A DNA stretch of 64,000 nucleotides from Homalodisca vitripennis (lineage: Eukaryota > Arthropoda > Insecta > Hemiptera > Cicadellidae). Location of the stretch: NCBI RefSeq assembly GCF_021130785.1, contig NW_025778911.1, positions 1 to 64,000 of the forward strand, read 5' to 3'. The notes beneath the pieces are model-generated. The model was given only the letters and a program-made list of their open reading frames with translations. It had not been told where the DNA came from and made no database searches. This document shows, piece by piece, positions 1 to 14,000 of the stretch; the first letter of the stretch is position 1, and every line of letters starts with the position of its first letter. Both the position numbers and the translations under genes were made by a program.

Positions 1-1333
1 GTTAGAACAAAAGTTAAACTTTGACACGTCGGTGGCCTTAGATTTACAATGTAAAGTCAAGGAAAATGGAGTTTAGCTAGAATTAATGAATGAATATTAT
101 TTACATAAAAGAACAGAAATTAATCTAATATTCCTATACTATGATCTTATATTCCTATTTTAATAAAATATATTAACTCATAATCCCACTCGAAAATTAT
201 TTTTACGTTGTAAGAAATTTTGCGACCCACGAAAATGTAAAAAAATAAGAGTGAGGAAGTTTCAAAAATATTACATATTTGAAAAATAATACTGACTAAA
301 ATAAAATTATAGTATGGACTTTTAGTTAGGCTGTGTAGCTAGTTTTATACTTCAACAATAACATAATATTATGTGTATTAAGAAAGACAATACGTAAAAA
401 ACCAAATAATGTAAAGTAATGTATTTGATGAAAAAAACTATTAACTATAGTCAACGAGTGAAAAATATCTTATACAAAGCTTAAAAATAATTGTATTATT
501 AACCCTTGAATTCATTCCTGAACCTCGTAAAATAACTAACTTTGGGATAGAGATTTTTAAATTCATTACAACACAATATTATATCACTTGGCATAAACAA
601 ATTTATAATTGTTCAAAATAATGAAGTTGTTGTGTAGTTAATGCGATATTTGTAAAATGAAGATAATAATTATCTTATCTCCTTATAATTTAAATTTGAA
701 ATTAAAATATGATTTTGAAATGTATTGTATTTAAAATTAGACAGATTAAGTCCCTTAAAATAACATAGCCAGTTAACATTAAAACACTCCATACAGAAAC
801 AAGTTATATTTAATTTTACTCAAAGCACGTAGTGAACTGAAGGTTTAAGATATAGGGAGCTATACGTCAAGAGACAAATCCGTAATATAAGAGATTATGT
901 GGCGATAAGAAATTCTACAAGATATGAGACTCCTAAAATATATGGGTCTCCTCGTCGGAGAAAAAACTCAGGAAATGAATGTGACAAATGTGAGAGTTGT
1001 GATAAGTCAGAGAAACGGGCTCTCATATTAGATGCGATAAAGGGAGAACATCGCGGAATACTTAAATTTCTGGAGTTTCCTTCAGGAAGTATCTGTCACT
1101 CATTTATAATGTTCTGAGAAAAACGTGATTTTATTTTATGTTTTACTAGTGACGTTAATGTTTCTTTATTTCATGTAGATTATCAGCAATTTACTTTCTG
1201 ATCCGATATAATTATATAAAAGATTAAAAGCAAAACAACACTTTTAGACATATTGTAATACGTATATTCGAATAAATACTTCGTGTAGGTTCCATACAAA
1301 TTTAAAATTTATAACTCATTTCATTCTTGTCCT
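1..1333. other. AT-rich spacer without a recognisable gene
   Basis: AT-rich sequence with many stops in all frames. The only structured part is the zinc-finger-like relic at 899-1115. I see no promoter, RNA gene or transposon end. Confidence 0.6.
899..1115 (+). pseudogene. Cys-rich coding relic, dispersed copy A
   Basis: A short open stretch encodes CDKCESCDKSEKRAL followed by an A-I-K-x-E-H-R-G-I block. The frame opens on GTG, so this is not a complete gene. The reason to list it is a diverged second copy at about 58550-58690 on the same strand. That copy keeps the paired CxxC-type cysteines, D-K-S, A-L and K-x-E-R. Matching residues at matching spacing suggest both derive from one coding unit, either an exon of a host family or part of an old transposon. 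The two paired cysteines suggest zinc binding. I do not recognise the family. An ankyrin-like helix after the cysteines is possible but weak. Confidence 0.3.
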
Positions 1334-1440
1334 GCAGACAGGTAAACAACCAATCATACAGAACAAAATTTACATCCCATGTTAGACATAAGAGAAGTTG
1401 CGTGTGACTTCTGAGTAATAGGCTTCGATGACGCTCAGCC
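1334..1440 (+). repeat. Degenerate GACA-type dispersed repeat, copy 1
   Basis: Contains GCAGACAGG near its start and ends in ATAGGCTTCGATGACGCTC. The same tail recurs at 1943-1961 and, more diverged, at about 2545-2566, so this is one of three clustered copies of an old short dispersed repeat. Similar GACA-rich repeats with this tail are common in insect genomes. No coding potential. Confidence 0.5.
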
Positions 1441-1818
1441 AAAAGCTATGGTTTGACCTAAAATATTATAGAACTCATTCTTGTTTATGTAATAATTTTA
1501 TTTATGTAAATTAATGTCTATCAATGAAATCTTTCTTGAGATTACCTTGCTACATGATACTTTAACTATTTAGTTTAATAGAGTTAAGTTTCAAAGCAGT
1601 GTTCAAATGATACAGTGTTCTGTAGAATATGTTGCAGAACAACGCAAGAGTGCTCTGAGGACAAATCTAGTCACCGAGTTTTTGAATTCACACTACAATC
1701 AATCTATACATTTTTTGTTACTTCTATTAAAACCAATACCACATATTAAAATGTCATATAAATGCACTAAGTTTACAAATTTATTTATTTAGCCAAATCC
1801 AGAGGAGTCATTTGCAAT

Positions 1819-1961
1819 CATCATCGAACTCAGCGTTTGCTGAACCCATTTGAAAATCATTAATCCTGTCCGTTTTTAAGATATGGTGCGGGACAGATAG
1901 ATAGAGAGAAATTAAAATTTTCTAGCCCCTCATGTGTGTATAGGCTTCGATAATGCTCAGG
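1819..1961 (+). repeat. GACA-type dispersed repeat, copy 2
   Basis: Starts CATCATCGAACTCAGCG, carries a GGACAGATAGATAGAGAG tetranucleotide stretch, then a TTCTAGCCCCTC block and the TAGGCTTCGATAATGCTCAG tail. It shares head and tail with copies 1 and 3 in the same orientation. It looks like a SINE or a non-autonomous element, but no tRNA-type A/B boxes are obvious. Confidence 0.5.
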
Positions 1962-2387
1962 CAATAGCGATTTAGTTTACCAAGTTTTAAAATCAATCTA
2001 ATATTACTTCTTACTGCAAACACTCTTCTAACGTTTTTAAAAAGATTCTCAATATTTCCAAGTAAGAACACTGGACGGATATATTTCCACCATGGAGCTG
2101 AATGACTTCAATCGTTTCACTTTCCCCTGGAACCACTGAATGTCCTATGGTGGTGTGGCTTCAACTTCCAGGGGAATAAACCAAAGGTTAAATGGTTGGC
2201 TTTACGAAATGTTGGCTCTATGAATCCTAGCTGTTCCAACTCTCGTCACTACTAAACGTTGATTCAACAACCGACTTATAACCCAAAGTAATTAGTTATA
2301 ATACAATCATTAATAAAATAAAAACTGATTCATCAGTTGTCTAGTCCTTGCACGGCACTCCTCCAAGTCCCATGAAAGTGACATGAA

Positions 2388-2566
2388 CCATCATCGAGCG
2401 CAGTTTTACATTTCATCTATAGAAATTTAGCTTCTTGCAACATTTCGAGTGCATCGGAGTTAGTTTTTGCGATAACGTGTGAACAGACAAACATATAGAC
2501 AGATATACAGACAGAAATGAATATTTCCATCTCCTCGAGTGATAAGCTTTCGTAACGATCGGTCAA
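2388..2566 (+). repeat. GACA-type dispersed repeat, copy 3
   Basis: Starts CCATCATCGAGCGCAG, has an ACAGACAAAC...ACAGACAG core at about 2483-2513 and ends in a diverged CTCGAGTGATAAGC tail. It is the most complete of the three copies and keeps the CTCGAGTGATA block lost from copy 2. Confidence 0.5.
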
Positions 2567-4589
2567 CTGTTTTTAAGAAGAACAATAGTGTTGGCAATAA
2601 ATAGTTGAAAAATGTGAAGAACTTCTTATTTCACCATGTGACGTAGCAGTGGTGGTAACTATATTATTAATAAACGGTCAGCCTAGCAAATAATTAAGTT
2701 TATTTTAAAAACGATTGCTCTTTATCTGAAATAAATAAAAACACATATTTATTTGCTTCATATTACAAAAAAATATATATCTTATGAGGAAAATATTTCG
2801 TTTATAACATAAAATGACTTTAATAATTAGAAAGTTAGCCTATAATTTTGTAAAAAACTTAAATATTGATAATTATGTACTCTAAATATGTGAGGAAATA
2901 TTTCATCACGTAGGTGCATATCAACTTTGCTTCAGTGAATGAGTTGCCTTAGTTTAAAATAAATTCCTTAGGGAAATAGATGTTTCAAAATGTTAACCAC
3001 TTAAAACGTAAAGAAATACATTGCCAGAAGTGGGGAATAAAAGTATAAATAGAGATAAAGTTGATAGAGGTCTAAAAGAAAAACAGTATAAGGTTATAAA
3101 AGTGACGCAACAAATACACATTCTTATCGTTGGACATAAGTTATCTAAGATATGTAATGTAAGAGGTTCAACTGTGTTTCATTTCTATTATTTGTAGACA
3201 ATTCGCGAGTGGACTTCTCACATATAAAGATTTACTGTAAGAATTTTAAATATTTTAATTAAATAAATATGATCCGTAAAAAGAAAACGTCAGTTGTGTG
3301 ATCGTCAGTTGTTTAACTCTAGTAAAATACAAAACATCTCAATTTAGCCAGAACAAAACGCGTTTTACCCAAGTCATTACTTGGGGGTTACAACAGCTGT
3401 TTTGTTTAAATTTAATTACGGTGTTGACATTAAAAGTAGCGTTTATAAACGTGAGTCAAAGAGCTGGTTCTATACATTTTATGTTTTTTCAAAAACCATT
3501 AAAATAAAAACCATTTTTTGGGATAATTATTGTATGTAAAAATCTCAGATCAAGAAAAAACTACCATTAAACCATTTATTGTTATATTGTAAGTTTATTT
3601 ATCTTTCAAAACATGGTTTACCCTAATAAGGAATGTACACCTAACGTTTCATATGTTCACTAACTTGTTATCCTCTCTGTACTCATTACATCCTCTATGA
3701 GAAAAGATGAGGTATTCCCAGGTCAGTGACGTGGATATTAAGTAACACGACATTTATTTAACAGAGTTCCAAGAGGTCTGTTGTTGTATGTCAAATAACT
3801 TTACACGTTCGCTTTGTTTCTCACAATCTACCCCAGCAAGGTTCGTACGTATCAAAATGTATTTCCATGTTTATCTTTATCTAACAAATTGTAACACGTG
3901 CAGTGTGATAGTTAAAAAACCACATTTCTTATTCTTCCTTTTAACTGCACTAGGATAGGAAGAGTACATATTTTTTGCAACCTTGTTACTCCTTACTGGT
4001 TATTATAAGTTATATGCGATGTTCTAGGAACAAAATTCTTGGCGGATTAATAACCTAATTGCCACGCGTATTAATTTTTTTTCTCTAGTGAACGGTTTAA
4101 CTGCCGATCCTGCTGCCGAGCAACACCTCGCGCGCCTTGTCCATTTATATTTTCTTATTACAAATTAGCCTTTTCATGCCAGACACCTAATTGTGAATGT
4201 AATATTAAGTAAAGTTGTAAATAGGAAAGTAGCTTACCTTGTTTGTTGTTTTATTTGGTAATCTGCCATAATAGTGTGGTGATGTCCTTCTAACGAGACC
4301 ACGTTGTCATGAATCTTAAATTGTGTCGATAAGTGGCTAATACCGTCCGTCGTAATCTTGTTTTAGGTGAGTTTAACTTCGATAGTTTGATTTTAACTAC
4401 GAGTACAACTTCGAGTGCTTCCAACATTCATGTTTTAGACTTCTAATCTAATAATCTTTTTTCTTTGCAATGAATCGAGCCAAGATGCTGACACCCGCGC
4501 TTGTGAGTCGACATCAACGTGAAGGGAAGTCAATGTTAAAGTTTTAATAATTATTAAGTTCGTAAACAAAATTCCCAAAGAACATTGGA

Positions 4590-4740
4590 ACCATTAGGCC
4601 CACCCCCATATCATTTATTTCATTATCATTCTATTTGGCAGCAACGCGGGAATACATTATTTTATTTTATGTTTATTGGTGCTTTTATGTTTATTTGTCA
4701 CAATTAAACATAAAAGTAAACGTTTCAAATCGATTATTCA
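4590..4740. promoter_or_regulatory. Possible regulatory island with forkhead/caudal-type motifs
   Basis: A higher-complexity island inside AT-rich DNA. TTTTATGTTTATT occurs twice as a direct repeat (about 4666 and 4684) and is followed by an opposed ACATAAAAGTAAACG (about 4708). TGTTTAT/GTAAACG resemble forkhead sites and TTTATG resembles caudal/Abd-B-type homeodomain sites. Motif density only; no proof of function. Confidence 0.2.
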
Positions 4741-7700
4741 TTACTACGACCTCAGCAGTATCCGGCCCATGTGTTTCGTCCATTCGGTATAGTTTTTAAA
4801 TTATAGTTCATTAAAAGCTTAACATACTTTCGTCATGAATGAATAAAACGTTTCATTCTCAGAAGGCATAACTCATATATACCCACCATCAATGAAACTC
4901 TATATCGCCATGGGGACTAAAAAAATAAACAAAAGAGCGCCGAACTTTTAAATCAGAATGTGTGAGAGGTATTGCTTACAATCTAACAATAATTGTAACC
5001 CTTACTATATTTGAAGTAACTAGAGAACTCGAATAATAAACTTTTACAAACCGAATTTATAAAACAACAAACAAAGCTGTTAGTGGCTGTGCGTCGATTA
5101 TTCTGTACACATTGCTCCAACAAGTGGCTTAACTACCAACAAGAGAGCTGTTCCAACTTTTTTCCATTAAACCTAATTTAAGTTTATTGTTGCTTACACG
5201 TGTTATTGCAGTTTATAGAGTGACTCAGGACACTCAGTAGTTTAAAATTTTTATAAACAGTAAACATTATACTTTTTATAAGAGAATTATACATAAGTAT
5301 CAATAACAAAAGATTTGTTTATTCACCCTTGCTATAGACTGAAAGAAGCTCTCCGAAAGATCCACGCCCACCAGTTAGCCAGAGGGGAAATTTCGAGTTG
5401 GCTCACAAAAAACAGATTTATATAGTTTAGACGTTCACTTCATCCGGTGTTGTGTCGTAAATCGGACATGCCAAAAAAAATTGAATAAGGACTAAAAAGT
5501 CCTGTGATTGTGGAACCTTTTGGGTCCATCTGTTAGCTATTCAAACAACTATTCCTTCCTCTTGGATACGGTAATGTGTACGAGTGTTTTAGCTGAAATA
5601 ACACCTCTGTCGGCTAGATGCTGCTCTAGCATAAAATTTGGAAAAAATATAGCCCTATTGTTTTCCTTGTTCTCTTCTGCGTTTTTTTAATGACTTAGAT
5701 TATTACGATTAGTTTAACCTTTCAAATATTGCTGAGGCATAAGTATTTCGATTTTTTCTCACTTTAAAATAAGGCGAATTTAAACCGCAAAGCCCTCGGA
5801 AGTCAAATTCCATCGATTACTGTCCACCAATGATTTGATATGAATATTTCAGTCTAAGTGCTATCTTGTAAGAAATTCGGTTCCAGTTATCACACTTTTT
5901 GACTGCTTAGAGATGTAAAACAACTATCTACATTTTATTCACTACCCCGAATGTCTTCTTCTATTGTGGTCACAAAAGTATGCTGAATTTGAAATTACTT
6001 GATAATATATAATTATTTTATGCAATTTAAGCAATGAAAACTTACCCTAACTTAAAAAAGGCCAACTGAAACAAATTTTTATTTTTATCAAATAATACAT
6101 TACATTGTATTGGCTACAATTGGTCTTTGTTATGTTATTTTGTCAGAAAAATGAACACAAAAGATATTCATAACATTTCCAGAAATTAAGAGGCACAGAG
6201 AACATTGAGCTTTTATGCTGTTGACTCTAGTTCAGAAACTCAGATCTAACTAAAAGGAAATGTGTTGAAATTGAGAGTAGCCATCAGCGATTTTAAGTCT
6301 CTTATAATTTACTGGTGTTCTTTTATTTAATTTTTTCTTAATTCTAGACAATGGATACGTAGATTCTTATGATATAAAATGGTTTAATAAGTAAAGTTCT
6401 TTTACATACATTGATTGAGCTAGCTAACTAAATCTGTAGTTGGAAAACTTACAAAGGAAACACATGCAAGTAAAATGTAATGCATATCAAGTGTAGGAAA
6501 GCCTATCTCAAAGCTGCTATTCACTTGCATTTTCATTAGCATATTTTTCAAGACTAGTTTGGTATATGATCGTTTTTGAATATACACCATTTCAAAACCA
6601 AGTACTTATTCAAAGAAGATAAAGGAGAGTTTATCATCAATTGAAAGAAACAAAAGAAGGGGAACCTTCTTGAAAAACAGCGCTAGGAAACCTGCACCTG
6701 CAATATAGTCTTGTAGATTCTAACGATCAACATATAGTGAATAATTGAACTACAAATAAATTTATTCATCGTATATGAAACTTCTTGTAAATAATGTCGT
6801 TTGAACACCACCACATTTATTGTTATATGTAGTTAGACGATATAACAACCCTAGTATAACAAATTTAGGTATTTTTAGCGTGCTTATACTAAATTTAGTT
6901 TTTACGATTCATGAGTATATAATATGTATATTCTATAATATTGACATACAGTAAGACAAATATTTATAATAATTAAAATCCCTGGGAAAATCCTATGTGT
7001 AAACGATGACTCATAGGTTTTAAATTTTGAATAAGCAGTTCTAAAAACTGAAATTTATTTTTAGAAGTGACGCTTTTATTATTTTAGTATGAAACCGCGT
7101 ATTCTGCATCGCTCAAGTATATTTAGACGTACTAGTTGGTAAAAAACTGCAATAAAAAGTTCAAGTCTCAAAATAATCTAGGGATGTGGTGATCATATTG
7201 AGATGGTGATAAGATTTTTACCGTATTGCAATATTTTATCCATTTGTTTCCTAAGCAATATTTGAAATCATTCTGATGGTGGTATTTTTAGGTAAAATTT
7301 GCATTTAACACATTTGTGAAGATTCTTCTGACGAACCATTCTTTCTAATGCTCATGGAAATATTGGCACAAAATATTACAGGACCCTACAATGAAGCGTA
7401 AAATTGCCAATTTTAAGAATTAAGATTGTCTAGGAGATTACCAAATCGCTATGGATCATAATTTAATCTTAGGACCACAGAGATGTAAGTGTATAGGAAC
7501 TAATTTAGTAGCATACGTTTTTATACATGGTCTAAAACATGTTTCATCAACTGAAGGATATATAGCTTCAATATTATGAATTATAATTTAACGTTGGAGG
7601 AAAGATATTATGAATGGTTTATAATAAACACATCAAAACAGATGTTTCATTGATAATACATGAGGCCCTACATGTTTCCAGTAGTACCCTTGTTGGCTTT

Positions 7701-8219
7701 AATATTTGAACACATATTATCTTAAGTAAATAAAGAATAGTTGATTTTTAGCAGGTTAGAAAGTTTTAAAAACCTCAACGGCAGCTTTAGTTGCAGTTGA
7801 GGTAAAGTTTGACACAGCAGAGTTTGTACCCGAATACCAAATTAGGTGAAATTTAAAGGTAAAAACTTGTTTCTTTGTCAAAGTGAGAAATAAATTTAGT
7901 GCTTAGCCTTTAAATGATACAAATTGAGAGAGAAATCAGGGAATTATTTCAAAACAAGAGCAAAACTTAAGTTATATCCTCTATAGATAATTAATGAATT
8001 TTTGTACGGTTTTTCGTATGTTCACTTCACAAAATATATCGTTTATACTCAGAGGCTTTTCAAAATTTAAGATTAATTATTAAAAGTTTTACATGAATAT
8101 GCATATATTAACTGTTTTAAATACACAAAAGAACTGTTGTAGCCAGAATATCAGAGAGAAGAAAGCCATTATATAGATGTAAGCTCATATATAAAGACTA
8201 CGCGAAATACAACAATCTG

Positions 8220-8400
8220 ACTTCCCCTCGATGTCGTTATTAAACTTTATATTGTATTATATTGAATGGAACAATGCAAATAACTGTCAGCAATGACAAT
8301 AGAGCACTGATTTATGGGCTATTGACCATTAAAATCTTCCTGCTCCAACATTGCTCCCTCTGGATCATTGTACTCTTTACTTCAAAATCCTACAAAAGCT
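8220..8400. promoter_or_regulatory. Possible conserved enhancer with overlapping SOX/POU motifs
   Basis: GAACAATGCAAATAA at about 8268-8282 overlays a SOX-type site (AACAATG) on a perfect octamer (ATGCAAAT). Within 60 bp follow CTGTCA and TGACA (TALE-type), ACAATAG (SOX-type) and TTTATGGG (posterior-Hox type). This is denser than expected in AT-rich sequence, but the call rests on motifs only. Confidence 0.22.
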
Positions 8401-10879
8401 AATAAAAACAATATTAAATACAGAAAAGCAAATTAAAACGTTAATAGTACCAAATAATGTATGTATGAAACTAAGAAAAGGTGAAAATGTTATCTCATTT
8501 GATTACTATGTTCTCCTGATTATATTTTAGTTCCCTATATTCTTTACTGACATTTCTATTCATAATTTCCCTCTCGTGGTTTAAGGCAGAGACAACTCTA
8601 ATGCTGCGACATTATACAAGACCACAGGGTACAATTCTGAGTAATTTACAACTCTATTACGTCAGTGAGTTGATATCTTTACTAGCTGTACCGTACAGTA
8701 TGGTGACTTTATAAATTAACTAATCATTTAACTTAATAACTGATTAGTTTATATACGTGTTAGCTGTATCAATTACTAGTTTAAAAAATGCTACTATTCT
8801 ATTTAATACATTTTTTAATTGTAGTTACGTTAGTTTCCGATAGATATTCTGGTATGATAACTATAAAAAAGAAACTCTAGGATATGTTTTAGCGTTATTA
8901 CATTCCTTTAGACAACCCCCTACTTAATTGGCATACTTACTTATATGCGAATTACGAATCCTCTACGAATTACTCTTTCCAATTATCACTGCAATCAGTA
9001 CAAGGAGATTAACCTGTTTAATTAATCAGATGTAAACTGTACAAAATGTTTTGTACAATTCCTACTTTGTAGACTACACAAATGACATATTATAAATCAC
9101 ATTTACATTAATATTCAATTTGCTGAAATATTAAGATCAAATCATTCAACTGGAGAGACTGTTCACATTCAGATTCGTGTTCCTCACATTCAATGTTTGT
9201 GAAAACTGGATGCAATACTTCCTATATTACATTCTTCTCCTGAGGCTCGTTTGTACTTAATATTAAAGTCACTCTTTACTAAAATTTATTTTAGTATTTT
9301 AAAATATACCGTACATGAGAACTACAGTTCTCTCATACGAGTAATCAGAAAAAAATTATTGTTCATTGTTTGATTGATCAAAATGTTCAACAATGTTGAT
9401 TTTGTCCTTTCAATATGAATGAGCACTTTGCAACTCATTTTTCGGTTAACGTCATTTATGGCATCATTTTGTTTACATTATTAATCTTTTACGTTATATT
9501 CAGTTTAATACATAGTTGCTGAAAATTAATTAGCTGCTCTTCAAAAATGTTTCCTTCAACAGAAAAGAATTACTAAAGGAATACTAAGTTAACTTAATTT
9601 AAATTTTAGCTCCTGCTGTTTTACTTGAAGTTTTGTATTTTGACGTAACATTTCCTTCTTTCTAGTAAAAGTTTAAAAACAAAATATTTTACCAGAATTT
9701 CAGCCAATTCAACTAAACATAATGTTCTTTATAATTCACCCTACTTCTAATTGAACAATATAGGAGTACGCCACACCACGTGTCGAGCTACAAGCTTGAT
9801 AAAGCTAAATTCAAATCCGAAGGGCTTAGGCTTCTTAGTAAAAGCATTTATTATTCAATATGATGAAGCCCTGTGATATTTTTCAAAAATAATTAAACAT
9901 ATCAGACACATGCGAGTTGTTTTTTAGAGTATCCATAGTTGAGAAAACCAAAAGTCAAATATAAGTTTTACTGGTTTTGTTTTAGGTTATGTTGAATGGA
10001 AAACTCTAACTCAGTTTAAGATATTTCTATAACAATATTTATAGTTCATTCCAGGAGTTATGTATTTATGGTTCCACAATTGAGTTTATGTTGTTGAACT
10101 GACCAAGAAAATAAATATACATTTTCGCATTGGAATGCAAATTAGTTTTAATTTAGTCTATATCCGGTTTACAATATTTATAGTGCTATAATTTTACTAT
10201 TAATCCGGTTAAGAAAACGTAAGCATAAAAAGACTACTTTGGTCAAAGGGCATTTACTCTGTCGCTTGTGTTCTGCTTCCGGTATAAGGAAAGAGAGTGT
10301 GCCGTCCTCTTGATTTTCCTTAAACTGCAGTAAAAATGCCATACACAATGTCAAGTGAACCAACCGGTTTCGAGTATAGCATGTGCACATTCATAGATTT
10401 GTTCATAAAGGTGGGTTTTATAACAGTGCCTAACTATCGCTGATGGGTTCGATATAAAGTAAAAATAGAAAGTAACTTAGTCTTTGAACTCTGCATTACA
10501 CACTAACCAAGCACTGTATAGTATTCTCTATTACTAAATTTTCTAAATAAAAGAGATGTTTCTGTCTATATTTTTACCTTCAGCTGAAAGTGTCAAAAGC
10601 TGGTTCCTATGTTACACACAATGGCAGGATAAATAAAATCGCGAACAAACTGCATACAATCCATGTTTATTTGAGCATATCTATTCGTAGAGTTGAATGA
10701 AAAAAAATAATAAAGGGGAAAGTTAAGTTAGAATTCAGCAACAATATTCGAGTTCAATGCAATACACGTTTTATTATTTTTCCTACATCAACGGAACATT
10801 TATTATTTGAACTCTGCTGCGAAACCTGGCTTCATAAATAAACTTTAAGGTATCACGTGGCCAGATATCTCGAGAAAGT

Positions 10880-11034
10880 TTTCATCCGTAGATTTTAAAG
10901 GTTGCATGAAACTTCTCATTTCTTGGGTATTCAAAAATGAGTTCTACAATTTTCATCAATGGATTTTGTTTTTTTTAAATAATTTTTTCAATTTCTATTC
11001 GGAATTATTTTCTGTCTGTATGTCTGCTCGCAGA
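10880..11034. repeat. Possible fragment of a GTCT/GACA dispersed repeat
   Basis: Contains TTCTGTCTGTATGTCTG at about 11007-11023 and, upstream, AAGGTTGCATGAAACTTCT, which resembles in inverse orientation a block near 26507-26530. This fits an old member of the GACA-repeat group seen at 1.3-2.6 kb and 50.3 kb. Confidence 0.3.
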
Positions 11035-14000
11035 ACATCTAGAGAGTTAAACGAGTTATACATTAAAAATTGTTCATGCAACTACATGAGACGCCTATAT
11101 TACGCTACATTCAGTGTGACGTACTCCTACTAGATTAAAAAGAAATGCATTATGAGTAGCCTTTCAAGTGCGAAAAAGTAAGTATAGTTAAAATGATTAT
11201 AGTTAAAATACCAACCAGTGACGATTATCAACTTCAGTTATCTTGGATTATCACAAAAACTACAAAGGAATACAATCTTTAGGTCTTAATATTTAAATTA
11301 ATACTAAACCTAAACAGTTTCATATACATTTTTCGCATAATAACATAAATATAAATAGCAAAATACACATTTTTTTATTCCTTCAGACAATGAGGAACAG
11401 ATGACAGTGGATCCACACACTCATAGATAGATAAATTGAATATCAATTAAAAACAATTGTTTGGGAAATGAAAGATTTCCATCTACCGTTAAATTAAATA
11501 CCGATACATAAATTGAATGTGGCAGGCGCATAATTGGTTGCTTGTTAAGCTTTTACCCGCAAGCACCCTCAACTGTAACAAATGTAACTGTCAAGCACAA
11601 TGTAGTGGAACACAATGTGACATTGTTCGGCTCGGAGTGGAACTTGTGAATTATTCAATGAGACCTCCATAGATTGGTGCCTAACTGGATTTCTCGTATC
11701 CATATATCAATGAGGGAACCATGAGATTAATGCGATTAATAATGGATGAAGTGCTGATTTATCCGCGAATTTTAGTTGGACATTTTGTTATGAATTCCAT
11801 AAATATTATATCCTTATATTACAAAAAATGAACAACTAAGTAGAAGACACAAGGGTTTACATAGTTATGTCACTTAGAGTATAACTGAAACAGCAAATTT
11901 AGTTTACAGATTTCCTTCATATAATATTTCGATACAAAGACGAAGAAGGGTAGTTTCCTGATAAAAATATAACTTTAAAGTACATAACCAGTAAAAGTAA
12001 AACTTAAACTTTCAAAACTTTTTATTTTATTTGACATAATTACTTATCTTCATAAATCATCGTAACAAAAATGTCGAATTAAAGCATTCCAGCACTCATT
12101 GAACTAACACAGTTTGCATTCCAGCATCACATAATTCATTATTCAAGAAATTCCAAATTGAGAACCTAGAAAAAAATCAAGAAATTTAACACTAATAGTT
12201 CATGATACATTTTAATTCAAAAATTAAAAGCGTACGTGTAACAATAGAAAATGTCGCTAATTTTTAAGCTGGTAGCTGTTTGTCAAAGTTTGGTCTTAAC
12301 CTTCGACTGACTTTCAATAAATTTACCTGAAACGTAAGTACACTATTTCATACAATGATATTTTATACTTAACTCACAGTTAATATTTATTAACCCATTT
12401 GTTAATATGAGCCCGTGTGATCTGAGTTACTTTAGGGAATTTATTAAGTCAATATTTAAATATACAATAGATAATTTTCCCATTTATAAACATTAAGTTT
12501 TAAATTTTTCTATTAGAAGATAACATATACACAAGATAGATTTATTTTCATTTCACGGTACATCTGTTCTCCTTTTCAGAAAACCATGCATGGCGAAGTT
12601 AGTTGTGTACGGAGTTCATCGAGCGTTTCTTCTTCTTCTTCTTAAGAGAATCTGGAAGAGCGTTAAAATTGACTACTCTCTTGAAAACCTTTCAAAATTA
12701 GCATTTCTTCTTCTAACAAAATTCAACAAACAATCCTTCACAAAACACTCCTCAGTCTTCTTTGCAAATCTTTTTCAAAGACAATTTGAATTTTGAAATT
12801 AAAATCCCTTGAAATTTAAATACTTGCGAAAATTGGGACAAATATTAAAATGTAACAAAAGTATAAAAGGTACTCCAAAGTTTTAAATTTAAAAAGGTCA
12901 CGAATTCAAAAATTAAAGTTCCAAATGTTAAAAAATCCAAATAAATTATTAAAAACCCAAAAGGTGAAAAATTACTCCGAAAGTCTTAAATCGTTGAAGA
13001 TTGGAGAAGCAGGCGCACTTATTACTTATATCCGGATCCTTCACAGATACTACAATTTAACCATTTCATCAGCTTGGGACAGGAGCGAGGAGGGGGCGGG
13101 TGTACGGAGGGGTAGGTGAGATGAAACAAAAGATGAAACCAAAAGAATCAAACAGGTCCGCTAACCGGGATCAGCCACGGTTCCGATCCACCCAACGACA
13201 AACTGGGCTAACAAACACTAGTCACAATTCCTTGTCTGATTCCAACAAAGGAACCAATCATATGCCAATTGTCGCAAAACAGTTTACCCTATGGTCTAAG
13301 TTATTGAATAGATCAATCTGTAACGAACGTAATTGTCAATGCTTTTTGTTCTTCCTGTTGTGTATTCAAATTATTTTAAATTCGTACCTTTATATTAAAT
13401 ATAACCTTTAGTATATATTACAATACCTTTAGAATAAGATAATTAGGGATATAATATAAGGATATATTAATAACAGTTAGTGTCTGAATTAACAGAATAC
13501 TTCTGCTGCAGAATGTAAAATTAATGAAAAGAAGGGATACTTTTAGAGTGTATGGAATTCTATTTTGACAAAAATATATTAAATTCCGAGTTTCCAGTTT
13601 CCCCGAATATCCATCACTGTAATAGAGAAGAACCCACTACTTTGCGTTCTTTGTTTGGGACGTTTTACTATAATTCGTGTTAAGGAAAGATCTAGAAGTG
13701 ACTTAACTTTAGAGGGATACATATAAAAAGTTATTTTTTAACTAAGAGCACCCTTTTAAGTCATCCTCGGCTTTCCATCTTCTTCGGCTTCAATCCTTGT
13801 AGGAGATTCGGAATTTCTGATTTCTACCAAAACCATCACTGTAGTGGAACTTTAGCGTTCTAATTTCAATTTTTACCTGTATTTCAAATATAAAGTTATA
13901 CTAAAGACCAATTCAAACCATTTAGTGGTGAGTTTATAATTAACATTCTTTTTTAAATAAAATATTGCTTAATATTATTTGTTTCTGCTGCATAAAAATT

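Noticed and set aside
12545..12660. Acceptor-like CTTTTCAG followed by ATG and a Ser-rich peptide
   Set aside because: The frame closes after about 19 residues in a TTC repeat; no continuation found.
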